Notes under the pieces: generated by a model
Databases searched by the model: none
What the model was told of the DNA's origin: nothing
What the model saw: only the letters and a program-made list of their open reading frames with translations
Source of the DNA: Acanthochlamys bracteata
Taxonomy: Eukaryota; Streptophyta; Magnoliopsida; Pandanales; Velloziaceae
DNA length: 64,000 nt
Direction of reading: 5' to 3'
NCBI GenBank assembly: GCA_019914995.1
Contig: CM034129.1
Coordinates: 4,291,725-4,355,724 of the forward strand
Position numbers and translations under genes: made by a program
In this document: one piece after another, positions 38,970 to 49,563 of the stretch
How the letters are laid out: each line of letters opens with the position of its first letter
How positions within the stretch are numbered: the first letter of the stretch is position 1

Positions 38970-40058
38970 TGTAATCTGAGGAAGAGAGGAAGAAGGAAAA
39001 GAAAGTAGAGGAGCTTATCAGTAAGTTATCACTGCTCTATCCAACTCAAATGAATAACATGATTTAAAAGGGAAAATAAATAAGACAAACTAAAGCATAT
39101 ATAACTTTTACAAAAAAGTACTGTGAAATAATTAATTATTTGCTAAAATTTTAATTAAGGCGACAATTCTAAAAACTTTATGGATAAAGTAAACAACGAT
39201 TTAGAAATTAAAAGCCAACGTGACATTATTCAAACTGCCCCGCTTGGCAGTAATAAAACATTATGATGTTAATTAGGTGGCAAAGAACGTATTCGTGAAA
39301 AGTGAATTTTTAAAATAGAACAAATAAAATAAGGTACAATAAATAAACTTAAATAAAACAATTTCAAATTTTAATGAAGAATTATCAGAAAATTGAATTG
39401 CTTAATAAGTTCTCCAAATCCAAAAATTATTTCAAACCATACAGTGGACACCTATATTGACGTGCGGCAGAGCAAGAATCCAGAAGCTTGTCATTGTTAA
39501 CACGTTTCCACAGTGCTTCGTTGATAAGCAAAACTACCACAAGCTTGCTCGGAATGGAGGATGAAACTTCTCCGGCGAGCAAGCTAGCTCCCGACGTGAA
39601 GGAGCTGCTACACCAGTTCGTACTCCGTCCAGGTTATTGGGGAACCTACAACAGAAGCAGAGTGGAAGGCTCGGGCGCCTGTCTATGTTCTTGCGTTCGA
39701 CCGCTCTGTTCGACAAGTGAACTCCTTAAGAAGGATCATGTTATGTTAATTAATGTATTTTATAGAAGTGCATGAAATGAATCTCAGCTTTCGTCTCTGT
39801 GGTTTCTATCAGGATATTTTTTATTATGCGTTTTGAAATTCTTTATCAGTTCTTTAGGTGTGAAATTTTCATCAGAACTCTTCTGCTAGCAAAAGACCCA
39901 TGCACACAAATTCTAACAAACTAAGCTCTGTTCTACTAATAACCCTTTCTCATTCAAACTGATATATTTACAACGGAAACTTGAAATCGCAGATAGGTTT
40001 TGGAATAACCACAACCAAATAACAGAAGTTCTGATCAATATGAAAGTTGATCGATTAA
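38970..40058. other. Spacer with an orphan exon-like frame
   Basis: From 39554 (+) an ATG opens a frame MEDETSPASKLAPDVKELLH continuing QFVLRP up to a gttatt that could be a donor. It looks like a first coding exon, but nothing that follows within the spacer continues it, so it may be an orphan first exon of a deleted gene or chance. Nothing else seen apart from AT-rich sequence at 39060-39440. Confidence 0.35.
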
Positions 40059-40262
40059 TCAAGCATGGGATTCAAGACGACGGCCGCAGCTTGTGCAGTT
40101 CAGCCGGCGTTTTGATCGTGAGTAGAACGGGACGAAGCAGAACCTCCACTCGCTCCGAACATCGGTTGCCGCAACTCCGCCACCGCAGAACGGGCAGCTC
40201 CCGGGAGCTTGTTGTGATCCCATAACTCTCTCATCCGCATCGCAAGTACATACCAAACACAT
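40059..40262 (-). CDS. Small plant-conserved double-CxxC (zinc-ribbon-like) protein
   Basis: A 67-residue single-exon protein. The start MCLVCTCDADERVMGSQQAP is followed by CPFCGG (residues 23-28), a middle part SEWRFCFVPF, a basic stretch SRSKRRLN and CTSCGRR (56-62). The two CxxC pairs with following glycines suggest one bound zinc. I recall a plant family of about this length with the same plan (MCLV start, PGxCPYCGG, WRFCFLP, CTxCxRRL); its function is unknown to me. It stands alone between repeats. The conserved start supports the ATG at 40262. Confidence 0.8.
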   Translation of the reverse strand: MCLVCTCDADERVMGSQQAPGSCPFCGGGVAATDVRSEWRFCFVPFYSRSKRRLNCTSCGRRLESHA

Positions 40263-41340
40263 ACTTCTTCGTGTACTTCTCCTTGCCTTTGTCTTCTGTT
40301 ATATTCTCTCTCTATTTTTCTTGGTTTGGAATGTTTGCTGGGGATTTATAGTGAACACCTGATCGGCGAAATTGAATGGCGGCAATATCACGCGGACTTT
40401 ACGCGACGAGACAAATCAGAAGAAAGACGGAAGCTTCTAGGCCGAAGTGATCAATGGCCTATGGGCTTTGTTTAGGCCCACGTAATAATCTACTACTCTC
40501 CGTATAACAAGCGTCGGCAATACGCCACCCCATCCATAAATTTAATCCGAAATGTTTATCAACACCCTAAATTCTACTTCTCTTAAATTCATTTTTTACA
40601 TAAAATATATATAAAAATTAAAATAACTTTTTTTATCAATAAATTCTTTCTAAAACTTACTATAAATATATAATTAATATAAAATTTGATTTTTTTATTA
40701 AATATTTTTAATTTTTAATTTTATTTTTTAAAAATTTTATTTTATTTAAAAACTCCACTTCATCCTATTTTGTAAACACGCCCAAATCGAATTCAAACTT
40801 GATTTTAGTTGGATCATTTTTTGATTAATTTGAAATTGATCTTGTAAATTAAATAGATTTAGATCAGACTCAAATTGATTCCGAATTAATTTATTTAATT
40901 CATAAAATTATTTATTTAATTTGTATTATTTAATAATTATGAAATATTTAGTGATATTGAATTTATTATAGTTTATATATTTTTTGCTTAGTTTTCATAT
41001 TTTGACTAAGTTTTTTAATTTGTAAATTTCTTCAGAATTAATATTTAGATATATGATACATAACAATTTTTACATATTATTGTTAGAAATTAATTTTGTG
41101 ATTTTTGTTTTAATACTTTGATCATAAAATGGGTAGACTTCAGTTGACCTAGTTATTAAATGGTTTGGATTATGATTGACGATATTGATCTATATAAATA
41201 TTTTGGTCGAATTATGATTTAGCGATTTTGATTAAATTATAATATAGATCGATCTGAATTCGATCTATTATCTATATTGCCACCTCTATCTATAGGATGG
41301 CATCTTATGATTAATAACTCACCTATTTTTTAATACAAGA
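40263..41340. other. Upstream region of the small protein, AT-rich repeat family B (40570-40790) and AT-rich spacer
   Basis: No gene. 40570-40790 has the same motif order as 12270-12490 (ttaaattcattttt, aaaattaaaataac, ttttattaaatattttt, ending tttgtaaacacg). 40800-41340 is low-complexity AT-rich sequence with nothing I can name. Confidence 0.55.
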
Positions 41341-41346
41341 CATTAA

Positions 41347-41700
41347 CGATGTGTTTGTTTGGAGAGTAAATACGAGTAGTAAAAGTAAGAGAATCTATTA
41401 CTCACATTTACTCTTATTTGATAACTCTTTATTATTTGTATATGGAGAGTAATCGGTTACACGGTCATATTGAAGTATAAAGAGTTATTTGATAACTCTT
41501 TATTATTTGCCATCACCACTCTCTCTCGCACCCTCCCTCATCATCGGCTTATCACTTTACTTTTCTAACCAAATAAGAGTAACTCTTCGTTCTTCATTTC
41601 TCTTATTAATATATCTTACTTTATATTATTCTCCTTTTCAGTACTTAGTATTCTTACTTACTCTTGTTTATTATTCTTATATTCAAACAGACTCTAAAAA
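41347..41700. mobile_element. Possible MITE with imperfect terminal inverted repeats
   Basis: The left end reads tgtttgtttggagagtaaat and the right end, in reverse complement, tgtttgaatataagaataat. Internally both sides carry agtaaga-type repeats. About 350 bp, no coding capacity. Target duplication not clear. Confidence 0.45.
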
Positions 41701-42210
41701 GAATATTGTTTTAACATAATCACTATATATAAAAATAGATATAGGAGCACCCTATTTTTAGAGGCACTCTTTTTCTATCTAGAATTTCAAATTCAATCTC
41801 TACCGTTAGATATGAAGAACTATTAGTTAAAAATATATTGACAAAATTTTAACTCAATCAGAATACGAATCAATTTTCATCCGGTGCTTGATCAAATGAA
41901 ATAAATAATAAGTTTTGATAAATTTTTTTTTATATCATTTTGATCAAAAGATTTGTGGAGATAAATTCGTGGTCCAATTAAGCTAATATATATATATATA
42001 TATATATATAACACACTACTATAGGCATTTATATGCACTCACTGGTTATTTTTTATTTGGCTAGATCTCCAAATTCTATTTTCACCGCTGGATATGAAGA
42101 ATGATGAGTAAAAAATATTTTGATAAAAATTTCAACTCAGTCAGATTTCGAATCAGCCTTTATCCGACTATTTGATCAAAATAGCTTAACAATATATATA
42201 TATATATATA

Positions 42211-42424
42211 GGGATAGGATATAGGCACATGCCATTCTTAAAGGCACATGTGTACACATGCCGGCCAAAAGTGGCCGGCGAGCTCCCCAAATTCAATCTC
42301 CACCGTTGGATATGAAGAACCATGAGTTGGGAACATGTTGATAAAATTTCAGCTCGCCGGCCACTTTTGGCCGGCATGTGTACACATGTGTCTTTAAGGA
42401 TGGCATGTGCCTATATCCTATCCC
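42211..42424. mobile_element. Fold-back element 1, near-perfect 74-bp inverted repeats
   Basis: The arms 42211-42284 and 42351-42424 are reverse complements with about two mismatches (start gggataggatataggcacat; inner part ccggccaaaagtggccggcg). The 66-bp centre holds one copy of the family core (ctccaccgttggatatgaag). TA repeats flank both sides. As RNA this would make a long hairpin. Confidence 0.93.
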
Positions 42425-42442
42425 ATATATATATATATATAT

Positions 42443-42824
42443 GGGAGGAATAGGGGCACTCTCTTTCCGGTTTATGATCGGAGTGATCTCTAAATTCAAT
42501 CTCCACCGTTGGATATGAAGAACTATGAGTTAGAAACATATCTATAAAATTTCAGCTCAATCGGACTACGAATTCACGCCCATTCGATCACTTGATTAAG
42601 ATGACAAATGATACAATATATATATATATATATTTAAATTTTCTTACTTTCTGTCATCTTTATCAAGTGACCGGATGAATGTGAATTCGTAGTCTGATTG
42701 AGCTGAAATTTTATGGATATATTTCTAACTTATAGTTCTTCATATTCAACGGTGGAGATTGGATTTGGAGGTCACCCGGACCATAAACGGAGGAGAGAGT
42801 GCTCGGGAATGCCCCTATCCTTTC

Positions 42825-42826
<2 letters not shown>
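42443..42826. mobile_element. Fold-back element 2, ~150-bp arms
   Basis: The left end reads gggaggaataggggcactct and the right end in reverse complement gggaaaggataggggcattc. Both arms continue through ctccaccgttg and ctcaatc(g/a)gactacgaattc and meet at a TA-rich centre near 42617-42633. More diverged than element 1. Confidence 0.9.

Positions 42827-42827
<1 letters not shown>

Positions 42828-42891
<64 letters not shown>
42828..42891. repeat. TA dinucleotide microsatellite
   Basis: About 60 bp of uninterrupted (TA)n between fold-back elements 2 and 3, the longest of several TA runs that separate the units. Confidence 0.95.
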
Positions 42892-42896
<5 letters not shown>

Positions 42897-43306
42897 GATG
42901 CATGCACTCCCTACCTTTCATGCACTCCATACGCACTCCCTAATAATATTTGGCTAGAGAGAACTCCAAATCTAATTGTGATCGTTAGATATGAAGGACA
43001 ATGAGTTAAAAATATGCTGATAAAATTTCAGTCCAATCGGACTTCGATTCGACTTTCATCGGACCTCTTGATCAAATTGACATAAATAGTCAAAATTGAC
43101 AAAATGTATATATTTCTTTTTATGTTATCTTAATCAAAATGCCGGATGGAGGTCGAATTACGGTCCGATTGAGCTAAACTTTTGTAAGCATATTTTAAAC
43201 TCATAATTTTTTATATCTAACGGTGAAAATTAAATTTAGAGGTCTTCTTAGCCAAAAATAGCTAGAGAGTGCGCATGGAGTGTATGGAGTACAGGCATCC
43301 TATCCC
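42892..43306. mobile_element. Fold-back element 3
   Basis: Left end aggatgcatgcactccctac with right end in reverse complement gggataggatgcctgtactc. Both arms carry tttggct near the outer side and the shared core inward (aaaatttcagtccaatcgga on the left). The centre includes a TATATTTC tract. Confidence 0.88.
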
Positions 43307-44017
43307 ATATATATATATATATATATATATATTATCAATTTGTACTATTTGTATCGTTTTGATCAAGTGGGCGAATTGAAGTAAATTCGTGGTCTGATTG
43401 AACTGAAATTTATCATCATATTTTAGTCTCATAGTTGTTCGTATTTAATGATGAATGATCGAATTTGGAGTTCTCGCCGGCTTAGTGCCTGTGAGTGCTT
43501 ATAGTGGTGTGAGTGCCATATATTATCCCATATATTAGTTTATTTTTTTATTTTAATCAAGAAATTAGATGAATATTGATTCATGATTTGATTAAGTTGA
43601 AATTTTTGTTGGAATATTTCTGCTTCATAATTTTTCATATATAATTGTAGAAACGAATGTACCATTGTGCTGATGTGCACTGAGGTATTTTTAAGAGGTG
43701 ATGTGCATATGTATACCAACTATGATATGCATTTCTTAGAAAATAACATTAGTTAGGAATGAATATACACTAGCAGATGACAGACTAACAGCAATGGATC
43801 ATCTGATTCGTGATTGAGAAACAATTCTCCAAAAATATAGAAGACAAAATAGAGGCAATCAACGAACCGAAAAAATCATTTCATTTTGACATTTCAGATG
43901 TACATACCAACTAATAATGAGCAATCTAATGAACTTGAAAATCCATCTCATATTGGTATTTCAAGTGTACATACAAGAGACTGGTTCAAACAGTCTTGAA
44001 CATCTTTCACAAAACTA

Positions 44018-47000
44018 TCATCTCATTTGAGATGCATGGCATCTTTCTGCTCTTTGGTTGACGCGGAGAGCTGGTGACTTGGCTTTGGTTGTCCCCTTCT
44101 TTGATCTGAATTAACAAATTTATAGTGGAACTGTCAGTTGTGGGAACAACAAGAAGATAAAACTTCATCGTGGAAATTCGAATATAAACTGCAGTTGCTC
44201 ACTTTTGAGGTTGGAAAGGATGATCAAATTTTGGGATAGGCCTTGCATGGGGTACCATTGTTCTTCTCATCTGTTTCACTACCTTCTCTTCTTCCATCTG
44301 AGAAAATTATAATAAATGCATAATGCATAAGCAAGATAAAGCATAGTTCATTTGTTGTGCGACATTTACCTTCATTTCCCATTCATGCTCTTCTCTCAAC
44401 CTTTTGTACACAGTTTCTTTTTCTTTAATCTGCATTTCATCAATTGCTCAGGGTTCGTTAAATAAGCATACAATAAGTAGGAACACAACCATTTTCGTAT
44501 AAGTTGATACAGCTGGCCTAAGACTGGAAGTACAATAATACGTGCAGTAACAGCATATAATTTTTGTAGACCGCTTTATAAACAACAAAAGTAATGCACG
44601 GTGTCAACCTACTTCAATGATTTATTCAAAAGAAATAATATGAAATCCCGCTGCTACACAGACATGGTTCACAAAACTTAACAGAGCTCACCTTCTTATC
44701 AAACTCTGCTCTATGAACAGCCCTATCGTCTACATGCAATGCGAATTCCTGAACTTCTGTGAGAGGCTTCCTTTCTTTTTCAGGAAGTGGAACAGGATCC
44801 CTGCAAAAGGCAAGTATGCACTCGTCTGATCCTTATGAAATATGCTAATAACAAAAGCTAAAGTTTTTAACTAAAAGTAAAAACTTACTCTTTCATTATG
44901 GGTTGTGCCTTAAATAGCCTCCTCAGAGCGTCCTCTTCCTCCATCCTTTTCTTCTCTTCCATCTTTCTTTGCAATTCCTCTTCATGACGAATAAGACTCT
45001 CCAACTGAAAACCCTCAGGCTTGGTGCAAGGCTTAGGTGCCGGCTTTGGTGGCACCTGGATGAGCAACAGGAATAAGAAATTATGCATAATCTGGCAACA
45101 CCCAAATGTCCAATAATAGGAATATTGAGCTACAAATACCACTGGATAGTCTGTAGTGTATGGGTAAGGATTAGCTTTAGGGATCCTGGCCTTCTCCTCC
45201 TCCAATTGCTTTTGTGCTATCTGTTCCGTGAACTGCCTCTCCTTCCATGTACCTCGCTCCTGAAATAATTTTACAGAAAGATTTAGTTTTGGATGGTTCA
45301 CTGCTTGAATTCACACCCATGCATCCATTGAGACAATCTAGGAATACCTCTGTATGAAGTTGAAAAGGATTAGGTGTAGTAATCCTTGGGATTTCAAGTT
45401 TGTCATTATGCGAGGAATATGACTGCAGGGAAAGCTGCAACTACAACAATCAATATAATATAACTTCAAAACATCACGAACTACTATATATGCGAACATT
45501 ATGTTTCACCTTATCAAAGAGATCCACTACTGTTGCTGGAGCACCCAACCTTTGATCTGTTGCAAAGTGGAATTCTTGAGGAATAGTCCCCTGGCGCTTT
45601 TCATTACATGATAATCCAAGATCTCCTCTACTCTCAAATATCTGCAAATAATTAACATTGATGGTTTATTGCATGCTTTCTATAGAAAGGAAAACATAAC
45701 AAATTTTTACATAAGCATAGAGAGCTAGACCTTTTTGTTTAATGGTCTAGCCTTGAACTTTGGAAGCTTTTCAATTTCTTCTTGCTCCAGTTCTTCCGAA
45801 CTCTTTACCCTGTTGCTAGAAAAAAGGCTGATTAGGATACTAGTACAAAGGATGAGCCAAAAGTAGTCAAATGGTTGGCGTATCATCATATCTGTACATA
45901 CTTAGGAGGTCTAGCCCGAAATGTTGTCTCAAGATGAGGTGGCCTTGGTTCAGTAAGTTTAAGCGGCTTCCCTTCATTGTGCTGCAGAGAAACTAAATAC
46001 ATTCAGCTGCTTAAAACCAGTTGAAGAGTTTCCAAATGAAAATATTGTTGAAGAAGCACCTGAGAAGAGGCAGCGACAGTGGATAAATTTGTTGTCAAGT
46101 GATCTGTATGCTGACTCGCTCTTTCCATGGTCTTCAGATGGAATTCCTGTCCAAATAAAAATGGTCATGCAATTGGTGCGGAATTCATAGATAAAAAACT
46201 AGTGGACCATTTGTAGGATAGGGCAGACAACCTTGAATTCAGGTAGATGAGGAACACTTTTGGGTAGTGCAGGGAGTGAAGGTGCCTCTAAGATCTGGTA
46301 GTTAGGAAGAAAAGATCTTAAGTATGCTTTATATCTAAACTTGGAATGCAACAAGAAGAAGGAACTATGGCCAAGAGCTGTGAACCTTCTTGTTTACTGG
46401 TCTAGCTTTGAATTTGGGCATCTTTGCCAACATTTCCTCCTCCAGCTCTGCTGTACTCTTCACCCTCACAGCTCGTACTCTGTGCGCTGTCTGGAGCTCA
46501 GGATCTTTTGGTCTTGTCAATGTAAGTTTAGGCCTTCTTTTTATGATTGAAGCCATATCATCCTAAAACAGATTAAAATTTGAAAGTTTACCATCATTGT
46601 AAAAGTTGAATCTGGTAAAATGAACATGCACTGGTAAAGTTGTAAGCAACTAACATGAGATAGTGATCCGTTGCTTCGAAATTGCATTTCCCTTGTCCTG
46701 GATTCGAACTTTTTTACCAGCTCGGCTGCTGATACAAATGGTGGTACCGCTTCCTGTTTTCATAACAAAATTGAGTTCTAGAAGGTTTTCCAAGTAGTGG
46801 CATACAACACCATAAGCACATTCCTAATATCAAACCTTCCCAGCCATGGCTGTGCTGCAACTTTTAGCAGCAGAAGAACCAACTATATCCCCATAACCAT
46901 TCATCAACTCAGGCTTTGACTTATGCAACAGTGCTCTAGATTTTACATTTAATATCTGTCAAGGAGAAAAGTTAGTTAATATGATCTTCAATAAAAAATG

Positions 47001-48661
47001 GATGCACATAAAAGCTGTCATAATTTATGAAATTGATACCTGTCTCGCTTTTCCATCATCAAGCTTTTGCCTCTTGATAGCCTGGTTTTCCTGAGCTATA
47101 TCAGTGAGCATGTTATTCTTCTTGGCTGTGATACTTCCAGGGCACCTGCACCAGCAATAAGATGATAGCTAAAGTACTATACAGGTGAAATATCAAACTT
47201 TTTGGATTAAAGATGTATCATATTTTGATGCAGTATATCAGCCTTAATGAATTACCTTGTCTCCACTTTCAATCCAGCACCCCCTCTTGATTGTAAAGAT
47301 GGAGTTCGATTCTTAGGCTTCAATCCTGATAAGTGCTTTGCTGCAGATAGGTGATTGGTTGTATCAACCTTTTTGGCTGTCTGATTCTTTGAACTGGTTG
47401 GGGGAAGGGCTTTTACAGAGATTCTCTGAGGTTTAGGAGTGTGACCTTCAACAACAGCTTGCTTCTTCACAGCTTCTTCCTTCACAGGAAGTGTTTCCAA
47501 CTTTGGTGTTTCACATTCTATGACTATTTAAAAACCAAAAGATGACATGGGTGGGTTAACAGATAAACATTATGAAATAAGGGGGCAACACCGTCTGCTA
47601 AGACGTCACACTGATAGATGCCTCACCTGCTGCAGAAGTTACAGGGAATGCAAAGGAAGACAGTTTCTTCTCAATCCGTGAAGGGGAATTTGAGATATCC
47701 ACCATTCCACTGGAATCATTAAGTTAAATTCAATAATTCTCTACTCTAAGTAAGTTCAGATGTATGCAAATCTATCAACAGTTAAATGAATGAGAAGGAC
47801 AGCAAATCAGTCAAGAGTTATACCTTTTCTCTTCTTGAACTAGCTCATTCTGATGCTCACAGGGTCTTCTATCAGGAACCTGAATCTCACCAAAGGTTTC
47901 AACAAATTACTACCCAAAGAGAGAGAAGTAAGGACCCAATCCTTCTATCCTTTAACATATAAATAGTCACTCACAATTTCAGTAAAATTCTTCTCCTCCT
48001 GCACTTCTCTGTCCTCTCCAGAAATAATCCCCATGGCTGACGGCATTTCACTGTAACAAAGTAACAACATGCCACAAACAAAAACATATAATAAGATAAA
48101 ATGCAAACAGGTAGCCAAGCAAACAGATGGAAACCAATTTTCAACAATGATTAACCTGATCTCTCCAGGATTGCTAGCAACTGCTGGTTCCGGCTCCTGG
48201 AAGTAAGAATTGTCACATATGAAACCAGCCGTAACAGAAATGGAATTTTAACCATCATAAATGAAAAATATGTACGTGAACTTAATAGGATAAAGTGTTC
48301 AACGATTAAATTTTTATTCAGGAATTTAACATTTAAAATCAACCTTTTCTTCTTCCATTTCCGTTCCAAAATCGCACAGACTGCCAACTTCTACAGCACG
48401 GCTAACCTTAACCCTCTCCACGAAAGCTTCATCCATCAATCAATCAAAAATTCCAAATCAGAAACTCAAATTCTACAACAAAGTAAGATCAGGAACAGAA
48501 CAAGAGCTTAAAATTTTACGTGAGGGAGCGTAGCTGAGATTGGATTGGAACCATTGCTCCGCGGCATTGATCTCATCGGGGGTTTCACTACGGGAAAAAT
48601 CGAAGAATTTAGGAGCGCAGAACTCGTACACCTCGTCCACCTGAACCACTTCCGGGGCCAT
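44018..48661 (-). CDS. TPX2: TPX2, spindle assembly factor
   Basis: Microtubule-associated protein that activates Aurora kinase and nucleates spindle microtubules. I placed 23 exons with consistent phases, 807 residues (Arabidopsis TPX2 has about 790). Minus strand, 5' to 3': 48661-48520, 48426-48344, 48196-48156, 48050-47975, 47879-47824, 47709-47627, 47523-47256, 47145-47040, 46955-46836, 46753-46655, 46562-46386, 46294-46232, 46146-46060, 45981-45902, 45815-45731, 45641-45510, 45434-45348, 45259-45140, 45055-44889, 44800-44692, 44429-44370, 44297-44203, 44105-44018. The N-terminus has CAPKFFDFSRSETPDE. A basic NLS-like AIKRQKLDDGK lies near residue 275. PKFKARP(V/L)NKK motifs occur near 405 and 515. 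The C-terminal TPX2 domain has RAEFDKKIKEKETVYKRLRE and HARPIPKFDHPFQPQ. The start is the Met before APEVVQVDEVYEF. Confidence 0.94.
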
Positions 48662-48818
48662 CTCCGGCAATCGATTAGGGTTTTTTGTGATTTGGGTCAC
48701 TGATTTCAATTTTAGAGAGACAAAGAACGAGAGGGTTTAGCGAGAACGAACCACTACTGTCTGTATTGAAGAATGAATGAATCTATGGAAAACACAAACA
48801 AAAATAAACAGAAGTTTG

Positions 48819-48861
48819 CCAACGGTCCAGAAATTTGAAAGCGCGACAACATTAACGGCTC
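48819..48861. promoter_or_regulatory. Two MSA-like (AACGG) elements upstream of TPX2
   Basis: ccaacggtc at 48819-48827 and ttaacggctc at 48852-48861 carry the AACGG core of M-phase-specific activator elements, bound by three-repeat MYB (MYB3R) proteins in G2/M genes. They lie 160-200 bp upstream of the TPX2 ATG. The spacer 48662-49560 also holds the 5' side of the opposite-facing PrmA-like remnant. Confidence 0.5.
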
Positions 48862-49563
48862 CTTGAAACAGAAGAACTGCTCCCTTATAAACGAAATATT
48901 TGTCCGATTTTGTTGCTCGACTATCACTGTGGCAAATTCGTAAAATGTGTTCACTTAAGAAATTAGAAAAAATTCGAACAAACTTTTCGCACAGTAATGA
49001 GTAACTAAGATGGACCCACAATTGGATGGGCCTTATTCTTAATAAACTTTTTATTGGGCCAGTCAAAATGTTTCTATAATGTAAATCATTGGGCCAGCCG
49101 AAATGTTCTGTACTGGTTTCTGTCCAACGAATGCTTTCCCGCCTCCGTTTGCTCCGTCGAAGCTTCTCTCCAACCGGTGAAATCCTAGCCGCCTATTCTT
49201 TGCTTCACAGCGATGTCTGCTTGACCAATGGTAATAGTACTCCGCTATATTAAACCCCTTGCCACCGCTTAGCACACTCGTTCTTCGCCTCTGCCGCCGC
49301 AGCAGTAGAGCAGTGCAGCTGAGTAGAGTACTGTGTACCGGCGGAGGAATATCATGCTTCGTACCTTTCTGTTTCGATCTGTTGTAGAAAATATGATGGA
49401 GTTAGTTTTCTTCTCCTTCTCTTATTTTTAGCTAAAAGACTTTGTTTTGGGAATGGTTGTGCATATAGTTGATAGAAATGTGTATAATGATTTTGTTAGA
49501 CCTTTTGGTATATTATGGATTCTCATTTGATTAGTTCCTTATATGTAAAGTTTGAATTTTCAG

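Larger units (their letters stand above)
41735..43720. mobile_element. Cluster of nested fold-back elements in TA repeats
   Basis: At least five inverted-repeat units share an arm core (aaattcaatctccaccgttg, atatgaagaac, aaaatttcagctcaatcgga, tgatcaaaatgaca) in both orientations, separated by TA runs. Three compact units (42211-42424, 42443-42826, 42892-43306) lie side by side between the arms of a larger unit (left arm about 42011-42190, right arm about 43333-43529). A further left half lies at 41735-41985 and a further right half at about 43550-43720. No protein is encoded. Ends of most units read gggata(g/a)...tatccc. Confidence 0.85.

Noticed and set aside
42211-42424. Possible microRNA hairpin
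   Set aside because: The near-perfect 74-bp arms, TA flanks and related copies fit a fold-back transposon better than a MIR gene, though it could produce siRNAs.
42186-42499. Two short minus-strand open frames around the fold-back elements
   Set aside because: They translate TA repeats and inverted-repeat arms, including runs of alternating Tyr and Ile; not proteins.
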